Shown here: positions 34,596 to 45,300 of the stretch, in pieces | Layout: each line of letters starts with the position of its first letter | How positions within the stretch are numbered: position 1 is the stretch's first letter | DNA from: Adiantum capillus-veneris | Taxonomy: Eukaryota; Streptophyta; Polypodiopsida; Polypodiales; Pteridaceae | Reading direction: 5' to 3' | DNA length: 64,000 nucleotides | Assembly (NCBI GenBank): GCA_014529385.2 | Contig: CM043969.1 | Coordinates: 69,647,676 to 69,711,675, forward strand | Notes under the pieces: generated by a model | What the model saw: the letters and a program-made list of their open reading frames with translations, nothing else | What the model was told of the DNA's origin: nothing | Databases searched by the model: none | Made by a program: the position numbers and the translations under genes

Positions 34596-35811
34596 TGTTG
34601 CTAATTGGACTATTTTCTTATTTTTAATGATTAATCTCTTTTTTAGAATATTTTATTGTGTGCACTAAGAACTGTTAAAAGATTGTAGCTACAGGAACTG
34701 CCATCAAGAACGGACAACTCTGATGTGTCATTTGATGGGTGACGGTAAACATCACGAAGGAGTTTCCGTAAGTTCGGTGGAAAGGTCCGGGTTACGAGTG
34801 CCCCTGATGCGTCACATGATGGGTGACGGGTGCATCAGTAAGGGGGCATCCCGTAGGCTAAGGAGGAAATCCGAACTGAGTAAGAAAATACGCGTAAGAA
34901 TGCAAGCACAAGAATAAAGATGGGTTCAATGAAGCTTTTTACGAAAAGCAGGAACAATCGTGGGAAGGCAGACGCTTTCCCGCGAGGAATCTATGTTTGC
35001 ATTGCATTCGTGCATGTGGTTGCATCCAGGGACGGCTGGGAAGTGTTGTTAAATGCATTGGTTTTAACTTATAAGGTTTTATTGAGTTTTTGGGTAGGTT
35101 CAGACCAATTTTAAAATATGCCGGCCACCCGCTTAATAAGTGGGCAGCCACTTAGAAGATAAAGCAACAAAACCAGCCAGCAAATTCTCTCTCCCTATTT
35201 CGGATAGAATAGTGCAAAAAAAAAAAAGGCCGCGATCTCTATGCGAGCAGTTATTCGTGCCGTGGCCAGGGAGCTATAAAAGCACCATATGCCCTCACTC
35301 ACAGGAGGTACCAACATCAGCAAGAGAAGACTCTGCCGCAAGAGATCGCGAGACTACGAAGCACAGAAGTCGCTTTTCCCGTGCAAGAGCGACAGGTATC
35401 TATTGTGGATTCTCCATACGAATTGTTGTCGCGTGTTTGTGTGGTTTGTTTTGCAGGAATCTCCCATCTTACGGGAAGGCCCTTCACAGGAAGTACGGCT
35501 TCACGCCTAAGTCCCTAACGGGAAAGTACGGCTTCGCGCCTAAGTCCCTTACGGGAAGGAACGGCCTTGTGCCCAAGCCCTTTACAGGAAAGCACGACCT
35601 TCGGGTCTAAGATTACAGAACGGAGGGGTTTCCTCGGGTTCTCGTGCTTGTATACGAATTCTCCCTGAATAAAAGAATATTCTTAACAGGGGGGGGACCA
35701 ACCCATCTTCTGGTCCCCAATACTGTGTCGATCTTCTCCCTTCTCTCACATTTGCAAAGTATTTTAATTTTCAGATTTTCAAGTGCTCGTGTACGCTCCC
35801 GTTTTGTGACA
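34596..35811 (+). repeat. Ty3-gypsy 3' LTR
   Basis: TGTTGCTAATTGG to TTTTGTGACA, preceded by AGAGGGA (short polypurine tract). Lacks the 50-bp duplication of the 5' LTR and has a shorter A-run and G-run. Confidence 0.93.
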
Positions 35812-35828
35812 CAAGCCTAATTCCAACA
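35812..35828 (+). repeat. copia-X LTR, copy 2, right end
   Basis: Last 17 bp of the LTR split by the gypsy element, ending TTCCAACA. It is followed one base later by TGGGTATCAGAGC, a PBS with one inserted G. Confidence 0.7.
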
Positions 35829-36760
35829 ATGGGTATCAGAGCAAGTTGCATCCTCTTTGGCATAATCGCCACCTCTCCACAATGCATGTATGTCAATTGA
35901 TGCAGAGTCACGCATTTGACACTTTGATAGTTGTGGTGCTACAAAGCACATTACTTCACATCGTGATTTGTTTTCCTCTCTCAAGGCTGTCCCTCAGGGG
36001 AATATGGTCACTTATGCCAACAATGCCTCTTATCTGGTCAAGGGACTTGGAATGATTGTGCTAATTGTTATGAACGACATTTTTTTCACACTTGTTGATG
36101 CACTTAATGTAGCAGGGATCAAAAAGAGCATTTTGTATGCATTTGCGCTTGCAAGACTTGGTCTTGTTGTCAAATTTGTGGATGACATATGTATAGTTCA
36201 TGATATCAATTTTGGTGATGAAATTGTTGCATTCGGCATTTTGTGATGTGGGAGTATAAGCTCACTTTGTATGCCAAGTGTGGGAAAATTTTGCAACTGA
36301 AGTTGTGGTTTCAAAAGCTATTTCAGATGCCAAACTTTGGCATGCATGTTTTGGGCATTTGAATTTTGCTAGTTTGTTACGGTTGCAATGCGCATTTGCA
36401 AAAATCTGATATAGTCGCTTCTTTGACAACTCTTGAAGCACCTTATAAGCATGTTTGTGAAGGATTTATTTTGGGTAAGATGCAATGTTCAAGTTTCCAA
36501 AGGATGGTTCAGTAAGGGCTACATGCAGGAGGTTGCAACTTGTGCATCGTGGACTATGAAGAGACTTTTGCTTCCACTCGTTTGTATGACTAGTGTTTGT
36601 TGTCTATCTGCATTGGCAACTCATTTTGGATGGAAGGTACATCAATCAGACATTGCTCTGCTTTCTTGAATGGTGATAGATTTGAGGACATATATGTAAC
36701 GCAACCTCACAATTTTGTCAAGAAGAAAGAACAAGAAACAAAAGTGTGCAATGCAGGAAA
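35829..36760 (+). pseudogene. copia-X internal region, copy 2, part before the CACTA insertion
   Basis: Plus strand. A protease-like stretch GATKHITSHRDLFSSL (about 35935-35985), DALNVAGIKKS, then gag-pre-integrase LWHACFGHLNF (about 36335-36365). Integrase sequence is mostly missing or decayed. The RT reappears at about 36560 (FASTRLYD-like, then HQSDIALLS) and FEDIYVTQPHNFVKKK at about 36674-36720. The sequence stops at 36760 in KVCNAG, exactly where CACTA element 1 begins, and continues at 43031. Confidence 0.78.
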
Positions 36761-37010
36761 CACTACAAGAGGTTGTGTGCTTTTGTGACGCTGTTAGCAA
36801 CGGAAATACATTGGGTTTTTATACTCCCCAACGTCGCTAAGACCATCGCTAAAAGCGTCAATACGGGAACATCGCTATGAGCGTCACTATAATCGTCGCT
36901 ATAGGCGTCGCTATATAGCAACACCTATAGTGATGATCATAGCGACGTTTACACGCCACTTTTTATAGTGACTTTTATAGCGATGCTATAGAGCCTTATA
37001 TAGCGACGCC
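36761..37010. repeat. Element 1 terminal and subterminal repeats (transposase 3' side)
   Basis: Contains many copies of CGTCGCTAT and its reverse complement ATAGCGACG, partly as an inverted array. In CACTA elements such subterminal motifs bind the TNPA-type protein. The same motif fills the end of element 2 (56815-57045). Confidence 0.88.
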
Positions 37011-37409
37011 CGAGAGAAGAAAAAATTGGTGGTAGGGTGAAACCATATTGAATGTTTCATTAATTGATTCACCTTTGAAAGAAAGTGCAAGCTTAGATAT
37101 AGACTTAAAGTAGTCACCCACAAGACAATACAACCATTAACTACATCACCCATAGTATTGTTTGCAGAATAAAGATACAAAACAAGACTGACAAAAGTAA
37201 ATTGATGAAAGTAAATCAATGACAATTGTACACATCATAGGCAAAATCACTTGATTCTTAAACTTTGCAAATGTAATAGTTACAACACCATTGTCATTAT
37301 TTAAAAAATATACATGGTTTTCAAAAAGACGTATAAACTTCATCTCATGATACATATGCTATGACAAAAGGAAACTAATGCTATCTAGCTACGGCTAGAC
37401 TGACGTCGT

Positions 37410-38588
37410 CTAATCAGATGTCTCATCGCGTCCAAGCGGCGTATCTATCGAATTCTGTAAAAAAAATAAAATAAGACAGCTTTCTGTAAGTATAAACATA
37501 TAGCGACGTTTATAAAACAATACAACAAATAGAAAAGAGTAAACCCTAATACTAACCATGCCGCCGCGAGAACTCAAAATGTCCATCAGGACGTTTAAGC
37601 CCTTCTTGCCTGCGTTCTCGCACTTGTACGGTGTGGGGTCACGTCCTCATCGGCCACTATCAAAACATACAAAGAATCCATTATGTTAGAATTTAAAAAT
37701 CCCTAAACCCTAAACTATCAAATCTAAAGAGCAATGCAAAAACACTTACAAAATCGATCTCAAATGATGCCCACCCACCGCTTTCCAAGTGGTGCGAGCT
37801 CCCTACCTCTACTCACGCTTTGGCTGCCTCCTTTTGTTGCTTCCACTTGTTGGGATTCTCGCGCGCTGCTTTCTTCACATTTTTCCAATCTTCTTTGGCC
37901 AACCAATCTGGTCTGCTCCACCCATGCATAATTGCTTTTTGCACTTCGAAACGCTTGTGCTTGCAGTATTCGCGCATTCGAACCTTCATCATGTTTTCAT
38001 TGAAGCGGTCATCCCGTGTTGGAACGGGAAACTCGTCATGAAGCATGCTGATGACTATGTCTTTTAAATCACTTGGTACTTCACTCCAGGTGTTTAGTAT
38101 GTAGTGTCTAAACACCCGAGAGCAAAGATCGCGTATGCGCGAGATCACCTTCTTGCCTTCATCATCCAAGATGATGCCGCCGCTGAAGTCGACGGAGTAA
38201 GGCAAGACCTCTCGTCGGTGATGTATGAACCTGAGTGTCCCGGAAGGGGTCTCTAGCGGCGTGTCGACGGGGGTACGGACGTCAGGTGTCTCCGCTGGAG
38301 TCTGGGCCCCGAAGCGAGGAGTGTCGACTAGAGTGACTCCCTGGAGGAGTAGCTAGTGGTGTAGTCGCTAGGAACGACCGTCAGCCGTGCAAAACCTGGT
38401 GTAGATGGCGATGCCGTGGCTGGTGTCGGGGCAAGAAAAGAAGGGGAGGGTAAAGAGCCTCATCGAACACGAGGCGGTTTTGAGGCATCGACGGCGGCAT
38501 CCCCACAACAATCACCGCCACCACCACTAGAGCGTCGGTGCCTAGATGAGTGTGAAGATCGTCTCGTTGACACTGAAGCTTCGGAGCG
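37410..38588 (-). pseudogene. Element 1 second ORF, plant transposase (Transposase_24 / TNPA-like)
   Basis: Minus strand. Begins at the deletion junction near 38588 with a Ser/Arg-rich stretch, then a Pro/Thr-rich region with repeated TP-L-TP units (degraded by frameshifts at about 38230-38400). The conserved block PYSVDFSGGIILDD to EWKN is at 37813-38205 (FPVPTRDDRFNENMM, MREYCKHKRFEVQKAI, GWSRPDWLAKEDW). The HLGS motif falls at about 37790, then short exons near 37560-37670 and 37410-37455, ending DETSD. The family is thought to bind subterminal repeats. It lost its N-terminus compared with element 2. Confidence 0.7.
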
Positions 38589-40346
38589 GTCATCATCTAT
38601 GGTTCACCATAGCATGTCCCAGGCTTTATCAAATCCGTCTAGCCACTCTCCAATGTACACTAGGGACTCTGATACCAACCAACCTTCTGCCATGCTACCC
38701 TCCGGACGTGCCTTCTGATGCACATATTTCTTGAGCGTTTTCATGAAACGTTCTAGAAAGAACATCCATCTGGAATGTATTGTGCCAGCTATTTCCACCT
38801 CATCAACTATGTGAACAAGAAGATGCACCTGAATGGTTAGCATGGTAGTAGGAAAGTGTTTCTCAAACATGCACACAACCTCCGCAGCATTTAGTTTGGC
38901 GAATGGTATGGAGTCTACGTTGATCTCCTTTTGTGAGATCCATTGCACCAACTTCGCAAGTTTGTAGATTGTGTTACGGACGTCAAGAGACAAACATCCC
39001 TTATTGGCCACCGATAAAATAAAGTGCAAAACATGTGCAGCAATGACATCAAAGTCCACACACGAATTTGTTATACAATTCCTACTATGATATATTCCAC
39101 CATGAACATACCTTACACATTTTATGCCAGTCGTGTGACTTCAAACCGGTAAGCTTTCCTTCTTTAGTAAAACCCGTTCGGAGCGAGTGCATTACGCAAG
39201 TGGGGGTCTACAAAGATCGAATGATCGTTCTTGGGCTCATGTGAAAATCCATGGAGCTTTAGGGAGTTTTATCGATCCATCGGATGCTGTCTACGGCCAA
39301 TATTGCTCCATACGATCCACATTTCTAAATCCGACCATGTTTCATCTATATGTTTCTAGGCTGCGCAATCTGCAGAAATCCGTAGCATACCATCCAAAGA
39401 TTTATTCTCCTCATGCCATGATGCTAGGGCGGCCATGGACTTACATTCGAAGAAATGCTTGATGCGAGGAAGCGGAGGAAAATGTCGCAAAACCTTTTGT
39501 GGAATTTTTGTTCCGTGGAGATCTACTCAATATCTCTCGGAATCACATTTCGGACACTTCTCTATGTCTATACATTCCCCTCTGAAAAGAATGCAGTCGT
39601 TAGGACAAGCGTGGATCAAATTGTAATCCATCCCCAAGTTTTGCAAAATCTTTCTTGCTTCCTCTCTGGAATATGGCATCACATTATCAGCTGCAATATG
39701 TGCTCTTTGAGCAATCTACACAACGAAAAAAATACGGTACAATTGTGTAAAAATCTATCAGATCATTATATATCTAGAGTTTTTTATTAAAATAAACACA
39801 TTATAATAGATCACCTGAAAAGCGTTGTGACGCTAGTGTCACTCCATCCAAACTTTGTATGCATGTTGAGAAGAACAAGGAGCGCCTTCAATTTAGACAC
39901 ACATGCTCCATCATACAATGGCGTACGGCTTCACTTTTCATATCATCATAGATAAGCCTTTCTCAATCCATTATCGTCTCGATCATTTCATCGATCTCGG
40001 GCTCAAAAATTGCCTCTTGGGAATGTGGTCTGCATGATCATCCCTGAGCTGTCAGAGGCTACATCTTGTGGCCTCACATATGCTGCTTGACCAAAGCGCC
40101 TGCGAACACGTCTATTGGGTTGCAAGATTGTAGCCTGTTGGCCAGCATCAGAGTCCGACGAGTTATAATTGGCAACAACGCGATCTATAATAGATGGATT
40201 GAACTCACCAAATTTGCGAACGTGCTGCAAAGAAACGCGTCTTGTCTCGTCGCATAGCATGCCTGGATTGATTACAAGGATATAAGATCTTCATTGAGAG
40301 ATAGGTGTTTTGGTTGGACGGCCCCCCATCCTCGTCAGGGTAAAAA
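38589..40346 (-). pseudogene. Element 1 TNPD transposase remnant with catalytic core deleted
   Basis: Minus strand. The N-terminal exon at 40003-40260 (RRVSLQHVRKFGEFNPSIID) matches element 2 at 51200-51440. The exon at about 39330-39690 holds the pre-core region (NDCILFRGE-like, SHFLPRIKHFFE-like). Near 39330 the frame jumps from AWKHIDETWSD to NVDRMEQYWP, which lie about 820 bp apart in element 2 (52120 and 52935). Both core Asp motifs are therefore gone. A DUF4218 exon follows at 38604-39059 (HLLVHIVDEVEIAGTIH, RWMFFLERFMKTLKKYV). A second junction at about 38589 skips DUF4216 and joins ORF2. Confidence 0.8.
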
Positions 40347-40392
40347 CCTTATAACCTGGAAAACAAATTTAATCTTCTATTGGCATTCTTCG

Positions 40393-40395
<3 letters not shown>

Positions 40396-40470
<75 letters not shown>
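40396..40470. repeat. (CT)n microsatellite inside element 1
   Basis: About 37 CT units, upstream (minus strand) of the transposase start. Element 2 has the matching GA tract at 51006-51043, so it is a family feature. Confidence 0.9.
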
Positions 40471-40472
<2 letters not shown>

Positions 40473-40929
40473 ACACTGTAAACTACCTCACATTCTCTAG
40501 TCATGTCCAATCCCGCACACCTCGGTCTATAGGTGCACGGAGATCAGAACCACCAGGTTATAATCTCGTCTGTATTGGTCAATGCCTATATTTGTGGGTA
40601 CAAAAAATCTACACACCCACATCTACATGATAGTGCATGTAGTGGACAAAACCCCTTTGCCTCTTCTCTAGCTGTAGCATTTCACATCATCTTAACATCT
40701 TTTCACAGTAGATCTTTTCACCGTTCGTCTAACTCTAATTTTTTTTACCGTAATCTTGAAGGTAGACTCGAATATAAAAACTCAATCCAAAATCTAATCT
40801 TAATTAATCTAACCTAATTGAACTTGTGGTGATTCGCTCCATTGAAGGATAAAAGACATATCAATGGGGCTACTAGCTGCGTAGATGTGAATGGGCCTCA
40901 CATATACAAATACTTCAATGCAAGATTTT

Positions 40930-41740
40930 AATAATCTCACCTCTCCACCCCGTCGATCCATGACCCAGGTGATGGGACAAAATCCTTCTCGAAGTTGGCC
41001 CAGCCGCCACTCCCCAGGTGATGGGATAATCCCATCTTGATGCGAACTCTTGCTGTGTCCCTTTGCTACCACCACCTATCTAGATTAGTCGTCCTCTCCT
41101 TCCTAATACCCCTCCTCTCCTCTCTTTCAAGCCAGTCAGGTCTGGCATCTGTGCATCTGACCTCCGATGCTTCATGTAGTCGCACATGCATCTCCTCATC
41201 CAAGCATCGTCAAATGTATTCTCCAGAGAGGGAACTGGAAACTCCCGATGTAGCATAGCAATAAGATAATCCTTGGAGGCTTTATCTCGAGCCCTCCAAG
41301 AGGCCACGACAGACTACAGTGTGTAAGAAAACCTGTCTACACAACTGTCGTATGTGGCCCATCACCTGCTTCTCCTCAGGGGTCATAATGATCTCATCGG
41401 ACATACAATTGATGAGGTAGGCGTATCCCTTTGGCATGTCCCTCCCGTGAACTATAGCAACCCTGTCCGGTGAATGCTCATCGTCCAAGCCTCTAGGCAA
41501 CGCCGATGCAGTGTTCGGGTCACTCCTCGGCATCTTCGACGCAGTGGCCGGGACACCACTCTCAAACACGTAGGCAGTATAATCCTTGAGTGTAGTCTGA
41601 GCAGTCTCATAAGCAGGGACACTCCTCGGTGTGTCCTAGGGACTCTGTAACACATGAGCTCCAAAAACAACGTGCTCCTTACCACAACAACCACCACCGC
41701 TAGACTGTCGTGGAATTGCTGGTCCACATGGTCCATTGAA
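40930..41740 (-). pseudogene. Element 1 extra, diverged copy of the TNPA-like ORF
   Basis: Minus strand, between the 5' end and the transposase. LIAMLHREFPVPSLENTFDD and CDYMKHRRSDAQM align with ISMLHDEFPVPTRDDRFNEN and REYCKHKRFEVQK of the second ORF. After a frameshift, SHHLGSGGWANFEKDFV (about 41040-40975) matches SHHLGSGGWASTFEADFV of element 2 (about 56046-56099). VIMTPEEKQVMGHIRQLCRQVF corresponds to the block before. So element 1 carries two paralogous copies at opposite ends of its gene region. Element 2 has a HIPP fragment in the comparable leader region. Confidence 0.7.
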
Positions 41741-41945
41741 CATAAATCTAGATCTAATTTAATTTTAAACTCAAAATAAACCTAAATTTAATCTAATTTA
41801 ACGTAAATCTAAATCTAATGCATGTAAATAAACCTAAACTAATCTAACTCAAAATAAACATAAATCTAATTTAATCTAACCTAAATAAACCTAAATCTAA
41901 TCTAACGTAAATCTAAATCTAACTTAATCTTAATCGAGAAAAAGA

Positions 41946-42475
41946 GGAAAATGGTATAACCTTTCTATCACCCAAGTGTGGTAGATCGGTTATGCCATTT
42001 CCCTCTTGAATAACAGGTCTTGAGTTCAACTCATCATTGGCTAGATCTTTAAGGTCTCTTGGGATAGTTTCCTACGACGTTAAAAATTTCTTCTTCTCGG
42101 GTGTGTGTGTGTGTGTACACGCCAATAAACATAGGAAAATAGTATAACCTTTCTATCACCCAAGTGTGGTAGATTGGTTACGCCATTTCCCTCTTGAATA
42201 ACAGGTCTTGAGTTCGACTCCTCGTCGGTTAGATCTTTAAGGTCTCTTGGGATAGTTTCCTACGACGTTAAAACTCTCTTCTTCTTGGGTGGGTGTGTGT
42301 GTGTGTGCGCCAATAAAAAGAGGAAAATGGTATAACCTTTCTATCACCCAAGTGTGGTAGATTGGTTATGCCATTTCCCACTTGAATAACAGGTCTTGAG
42401 TTCAACTCCTCGTCGACTAGATCTTTAAGGTCTCTTGGGATAGTTTCCTATGACGTTAAAACTCTCTTCTTCTTC
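41946..42475 (+). repeat. Three tandem 188-bp tRNA-like (SINE-like) units in element 1
   Basis: Units start at 41946, 42134 and 42322 (spacing 188 and 188), each with GGAAAATGGTATAACC. Each has TGGTAGATTGGTTATGCC, similar to a Pol III A box, and about 35 bases on GAGTTCGACTCC / GAGTTCAACTCC, a good B box (GTTCGANTC type). Each ends in AACGTCGT-type sequence and a GT run. This is the promoter layout of a tRNA-derived SINE. A single decayed unit lies inverted at 49657-49870 in element 2. Confidence 0.6.
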
Positions 42476-42479
42476 TTCT

Positions 42480-42483
<4 letters not shown>

Positions 42484-42538
<55 letters not shown>

Positions 42539-42613
42539 CCTCTCTCAATGTGTGTGTATGCATTCTTTGTTTATGCATGTGTGTGTGTGTGTGTGTTTTT
42601 TGTTTATGCATGT

Positions 42614-42654
<41 letters not shown>

Positions 42655-42660
42655 AACACA
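42484..42660. repeat. CT and GT microsatellites in the element 1 leader
   Basis: (CT)n at 42484-42534, (GT)n at about 42580-42596, (CT)n at 42615-42650, with further GA and GT tracts at about 42673-42780. Confidence 0.85.
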
Positions 42661-42869
42661 ATGTGTTTATGTGAGAGAGAGAGAGAGAGATAAAGAGGGG
42701 AAGGGAACATGAGAGAGAGGAGAGGGAAGGAGCATACCTGGCTCTCCTTCCTCTCCTTGTGTGTGTGTGTGTGTGTGTGGAGAAGAAAGAGAGAGAGAGA
42801 GGGAGAGCGCGGGTTACCTTTGCTTGCTTGAGCGTCGAAGACTCAGATATGAGATCTGAGTTTTCGGAC

Positions 42870-43030
42870 GCTCTCGGTTATTTTTTTACCCCTGTCGGCA
42901 TCGCTATGGGCGTCTCTATGAGCGTCGCTAGTTTACTTGTAACTTAGCGACACCCATAGCGACGCTGTGGGTTTTCACTTTTGAGCATCGCACTGCAAGC
43001 GTCGCTAATGGGATAATACCTCTAGTAGTG
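42870..43030. repeat. Element 1 terminal and subterminal repeats (transposase 5' side)
   Basis: Several GCGTCGCTA / TAGCGACGC motifs and CCTCTAGTAGTG at the very end. Fewer copies than at the other end. Element 2 has lost the counterpart of this region. Confidence 0.8.
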
Positions 43031-44238
43031 AAAGCTTTGTGTGGGCTGAAGTAGTCTCCTTGTGCTTGGTATGAGAAAGTTGACACTCATTTGGTTGAAT
43101 AAAGATTTTGTAACAATCCTTTTGTATAAAGATGATTTATTGATTACTCATCCAATAAGACACACATTGTTGAATTCAAGGCTGAATTGAATGCAAATTT
43201 CAAGATGAAAGGCTTGGGGCTTTTGCATCATTACTTGGGTATACAATTTAAGCAGTGTGATGGAGGTATTGCTTTGTGTCAAGTAAGATACATAGAGACA
43301 TTACTATGTAACTTTGGACTTGAGGACTTCAAACCTATTGCTTGGGGATTTTGTATCATTACTTGGGCATACAATTTAAGCGGTGTGATGGAGGTGTTGA
43401 TTTGTGTTAAGTAAGATACATAGAGACATTACTATGTTATTTTGAACTTGAGGAATGCAAACATATTGCTACTCCAATGGAAACATGTTTGAGATTGAGT
43501 CTTCATGATGTTGGAGATCTTGCGGATGTCACTTTATCAACGATGTTGAATTATGTGTTGTCTATTTGAATTTTACTAACAGTGAGTGCATGATGAATTG
43601 TAGATTGGGACTCTGGGAGTTGACGAGGAGGCACCGAAAAATAATAATTCTCTCAGTCATTTTATCTTAACACAATATTTTAGATCTTTTATCAATAAGC
43701 CACTATGGCTCCTTTGTAAATACATGCTAAACATCTAGGGTTTGTGATGAAGATTTTCCTAGGTACTGGAAGGTGAGTACTATTGGTTTAAGAGAATGAA
43801 TGCATGATTATCCCCATGTGGCTAACATACAAGTTGTTAGGTAGACAAGTCCATCAATGGACCCTTATTTTGAGGCAGTAAATTCCATTTGATTTTATGT
43901 TTTTGATTAGCGTAGGATAGCAAAAGAAGTATAGTTTCATGTTGTGATAATAAAATAGCTATCTACCACTTGAGGCCAAGCAAGGCCATCGACCTACCCA
44001 ATTGCGATGGGTTCTCTTCTTCCAAAGTTAGAGCAAATTGTGTGTGACACACAAGTGCCGAGATCAGGGATTTCATTAACGTGATCACGAATACGTGATC
44101 ACGTTAAGGCCCGAGATATGCACCACCACATTTATCTGCATATGGACTCACACTAAATCTATCGGCATTGGGTATGCCTTTCTAATAGATTGTCCCTTTG
44201 TCAGCACCTCCTTCCTCATTGTTACAATATCTTGATAG
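43031..44238 (+). pseudogene. copia-X internal region, copy 2, part after the CACTA insertion
   Basis: Resumes the RT interrupted at 36760: KALCGLK, stop, SPCAWYEKVD. The palm region with DDLLITH follows near 43130, then MKGLGLLHHYLGIQFKQ and RYIETLLCNFGLEDFKP (43200-43335). A stretch of about 130 bp here is duplicated in tandem (about 43211-43340 and 43341-43470). The frame is lost after about 43530. No RNase H is recognisable in the 700 bp before the LTR at 44239. Confidence 0.75.
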
Positions 44239-44805
44239 TGTTGTGTGTGTAGACAGACACTAAGGACAACTAGGGGACTTTTTTGCCTCACTAGGAGGTT
44301 TTCTCCCTCGACTTGTATATGCACCCATCATTCTAGAGCTAGCCTTGTCTTTGTATTAGAGCGCTCCCCCATACACCCATTAAAGCAGCCTTTTAGAAAA
44401 GGGCCCTCTAAAGTTTGGAGGGCCCTTTTAAAATCTTATTGTGTGCTCATATGCCCTTTGAAAGGAAGTTTCCAAGTCGACTGTGCCAACAATTTCAGAG
44501 CACACCCTTACTTTTGACTTGTAAACCTCCTATAGCAAGTTATAATGGCGTTTTTGAAATGTAAGGGGTGGTAGAAGGACCCCCTAAAAGTTTTGTGCAA
44601 CACTTTAGGTGGAGGGCCGTTTAATTTTTGGCAACCCTATGAGGCACAATTTATTTGTTTGGAGGGCCCTCTAATAGCGCCATTAGAGGGTCTATGGGGG
44701 AGCCCTCTTAGCACACTCAGCAATGACAATTCCTAAGTTATGTCCTTGAGCTTCTCCTTCTTCTTCTCCATCTTTGTGTCCATTCTTACAACCCTCTTTT
44801 CAACA
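44239..44805 (+). repeat. copia-X LTR, copy 3, interrupted by a MITE
   Basis: TGTTGTGTGTG to TTTTCAACA. Without the MITE and one target duplication it is about 215 bp, the same as copies 1 and 2. A degraded PBS (TTGGTATCGAAG) follows, so it also serves as the 5' LTR of the gag remnant downstream. Confidence 0.75.
44359..44707. mobile_element. MITE copy 1 (349 bp), 3-bp target duplication TTA
   Basis: Begins GAGCGCTCCCCCATA and ends TATGGGGGAGCCCTC, terminal inverted repeats of about 15 bp with one mismatch, flanked by TTA (44356-44358, 44708-44710). It aligns end to end with the inverted copy at 48278-48648. No coding region. A 3-bp target duplication of TNA form fits the PIF/Harbinger superfamily, although the terminal sequence is not one I can assign. 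Confidence 0.88.
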
Positions 44806-45300
44806 ATTGGTATCGAAGTAGGCTTTGGCATCCTAATGAGCACCCTCTTAGCTCACTTCCTAAGTTTAAGGTGAGTGTTTACCAGGTGACATATCCTTTG
44901 GGAATGCTCAAAGAGCTGCAGGTTTTTTTAATGTAAATTTTTGCAAAGGAGAAACATTTATATTCCTTTGTGGTTGTGTTGTTGGTTTTATGTAGTCATT
45001 CCTCTGCACAACAACCTTTTGCATTAGGTCCAGACATAGATGACAATGGGTTTTTTTTTTTTTGCATGGTGTCTTCTAAGAACAAGTGGGTTGGGGACAA
45101 CTATCTAGTACAAGCATAGATTATGCAACACGTTCTTGTTGCAAAGAGTGTTAAGAAAACCATGATGGGTCATGATGTATGACCAGGTTTTATAGTTGAT
45201 GATGTAGGTTATGGCAATTGACTGTAGGAGATACATATGAGTTCACATAATGTTATAAAAGTTTTCCACCTCTATTTAACAATAGTACTATGAATGTACA
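44806..45300 (+). pseudogene. copia gag remnant after LTR copy 3
   Basis: Plus-strand translation near 45075-45200 reads SSKNKWVGDNYLVQA, stop, IMQHVLVAKSVKKTMMG, similar to the start of copia gag (a xNYxxWxxxMxxxLxxK pattern). With the PBS-like sequence at 44806 it is the 5' end of another copia-X copy that shares LTR copy 3. No pol follows. Confidence 0.45.

Larger units (their letters stand above)
28576..35811 (+). mobile_element. Ty3-gypsy LTR retrotransposon (chromovirus type), full length, coding-defective
   Basis: LTRs of 1281 bp (28576-29856) and 1216 bp (34596-35811) flank gag, protease, RT, RNase H, integrase and a chromodomain-like tail, the Ty3-gypsy order. A PBS follows the left LTR. 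Flanking pentamers are CAACC (28571-28575) and CAAGC (35812-35816), a target duplication with one mismatch. The element sits inside copia-X LTR copy 2, near its right end. The LTRs are very similar, so it is younger than copia-X. Three in-frame stops and frameshifts in the protease leave it unable to make a full Gag-Pol. Confidence 0.95.
36761..43030 (-). mobile_element. CACTA (En/Spm) DNA transposon, element 1, both ends present
   Basis: Starts CACTACAAGAGG (36761-36772) and ends CCTCTAGTAGTG (43019-43030), 12-bp terminal inverted repeats of CACTA type. The 3-bp target duplication AAA (36758-36760 and 43031-43033) is the length this superfamily makes. Genes lie on the minus strand. Its insertion splits a copia RT: removing it and one AAA joins KVCNAG to KALCGLK, giving the normal RT order. 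Compared with element 2 it has two internal deletions that remove the transposase core and the DUF4216 region. It could not move by itself but keeps the ends needed to be moved in trans. Confidence 0.93.

Noticed and set aside
36841-37010. CGTCGCTAT array considered as a CRISPR-like or satellite repeat
   Set aside because: Irregular spacing and both orientations next to a CACTA terminus. This is the known subterminal repeat pattern of CACTA elements.
44806-44817. LTR copy 3 as a simple 3' LTR with a target duplication matching 28375-28379
   Set aside because: The flanking bases do not match (GGTAG versus ATTGG), and a PBS-like sequence follows. It more likely sits between two copia-X internal regions.
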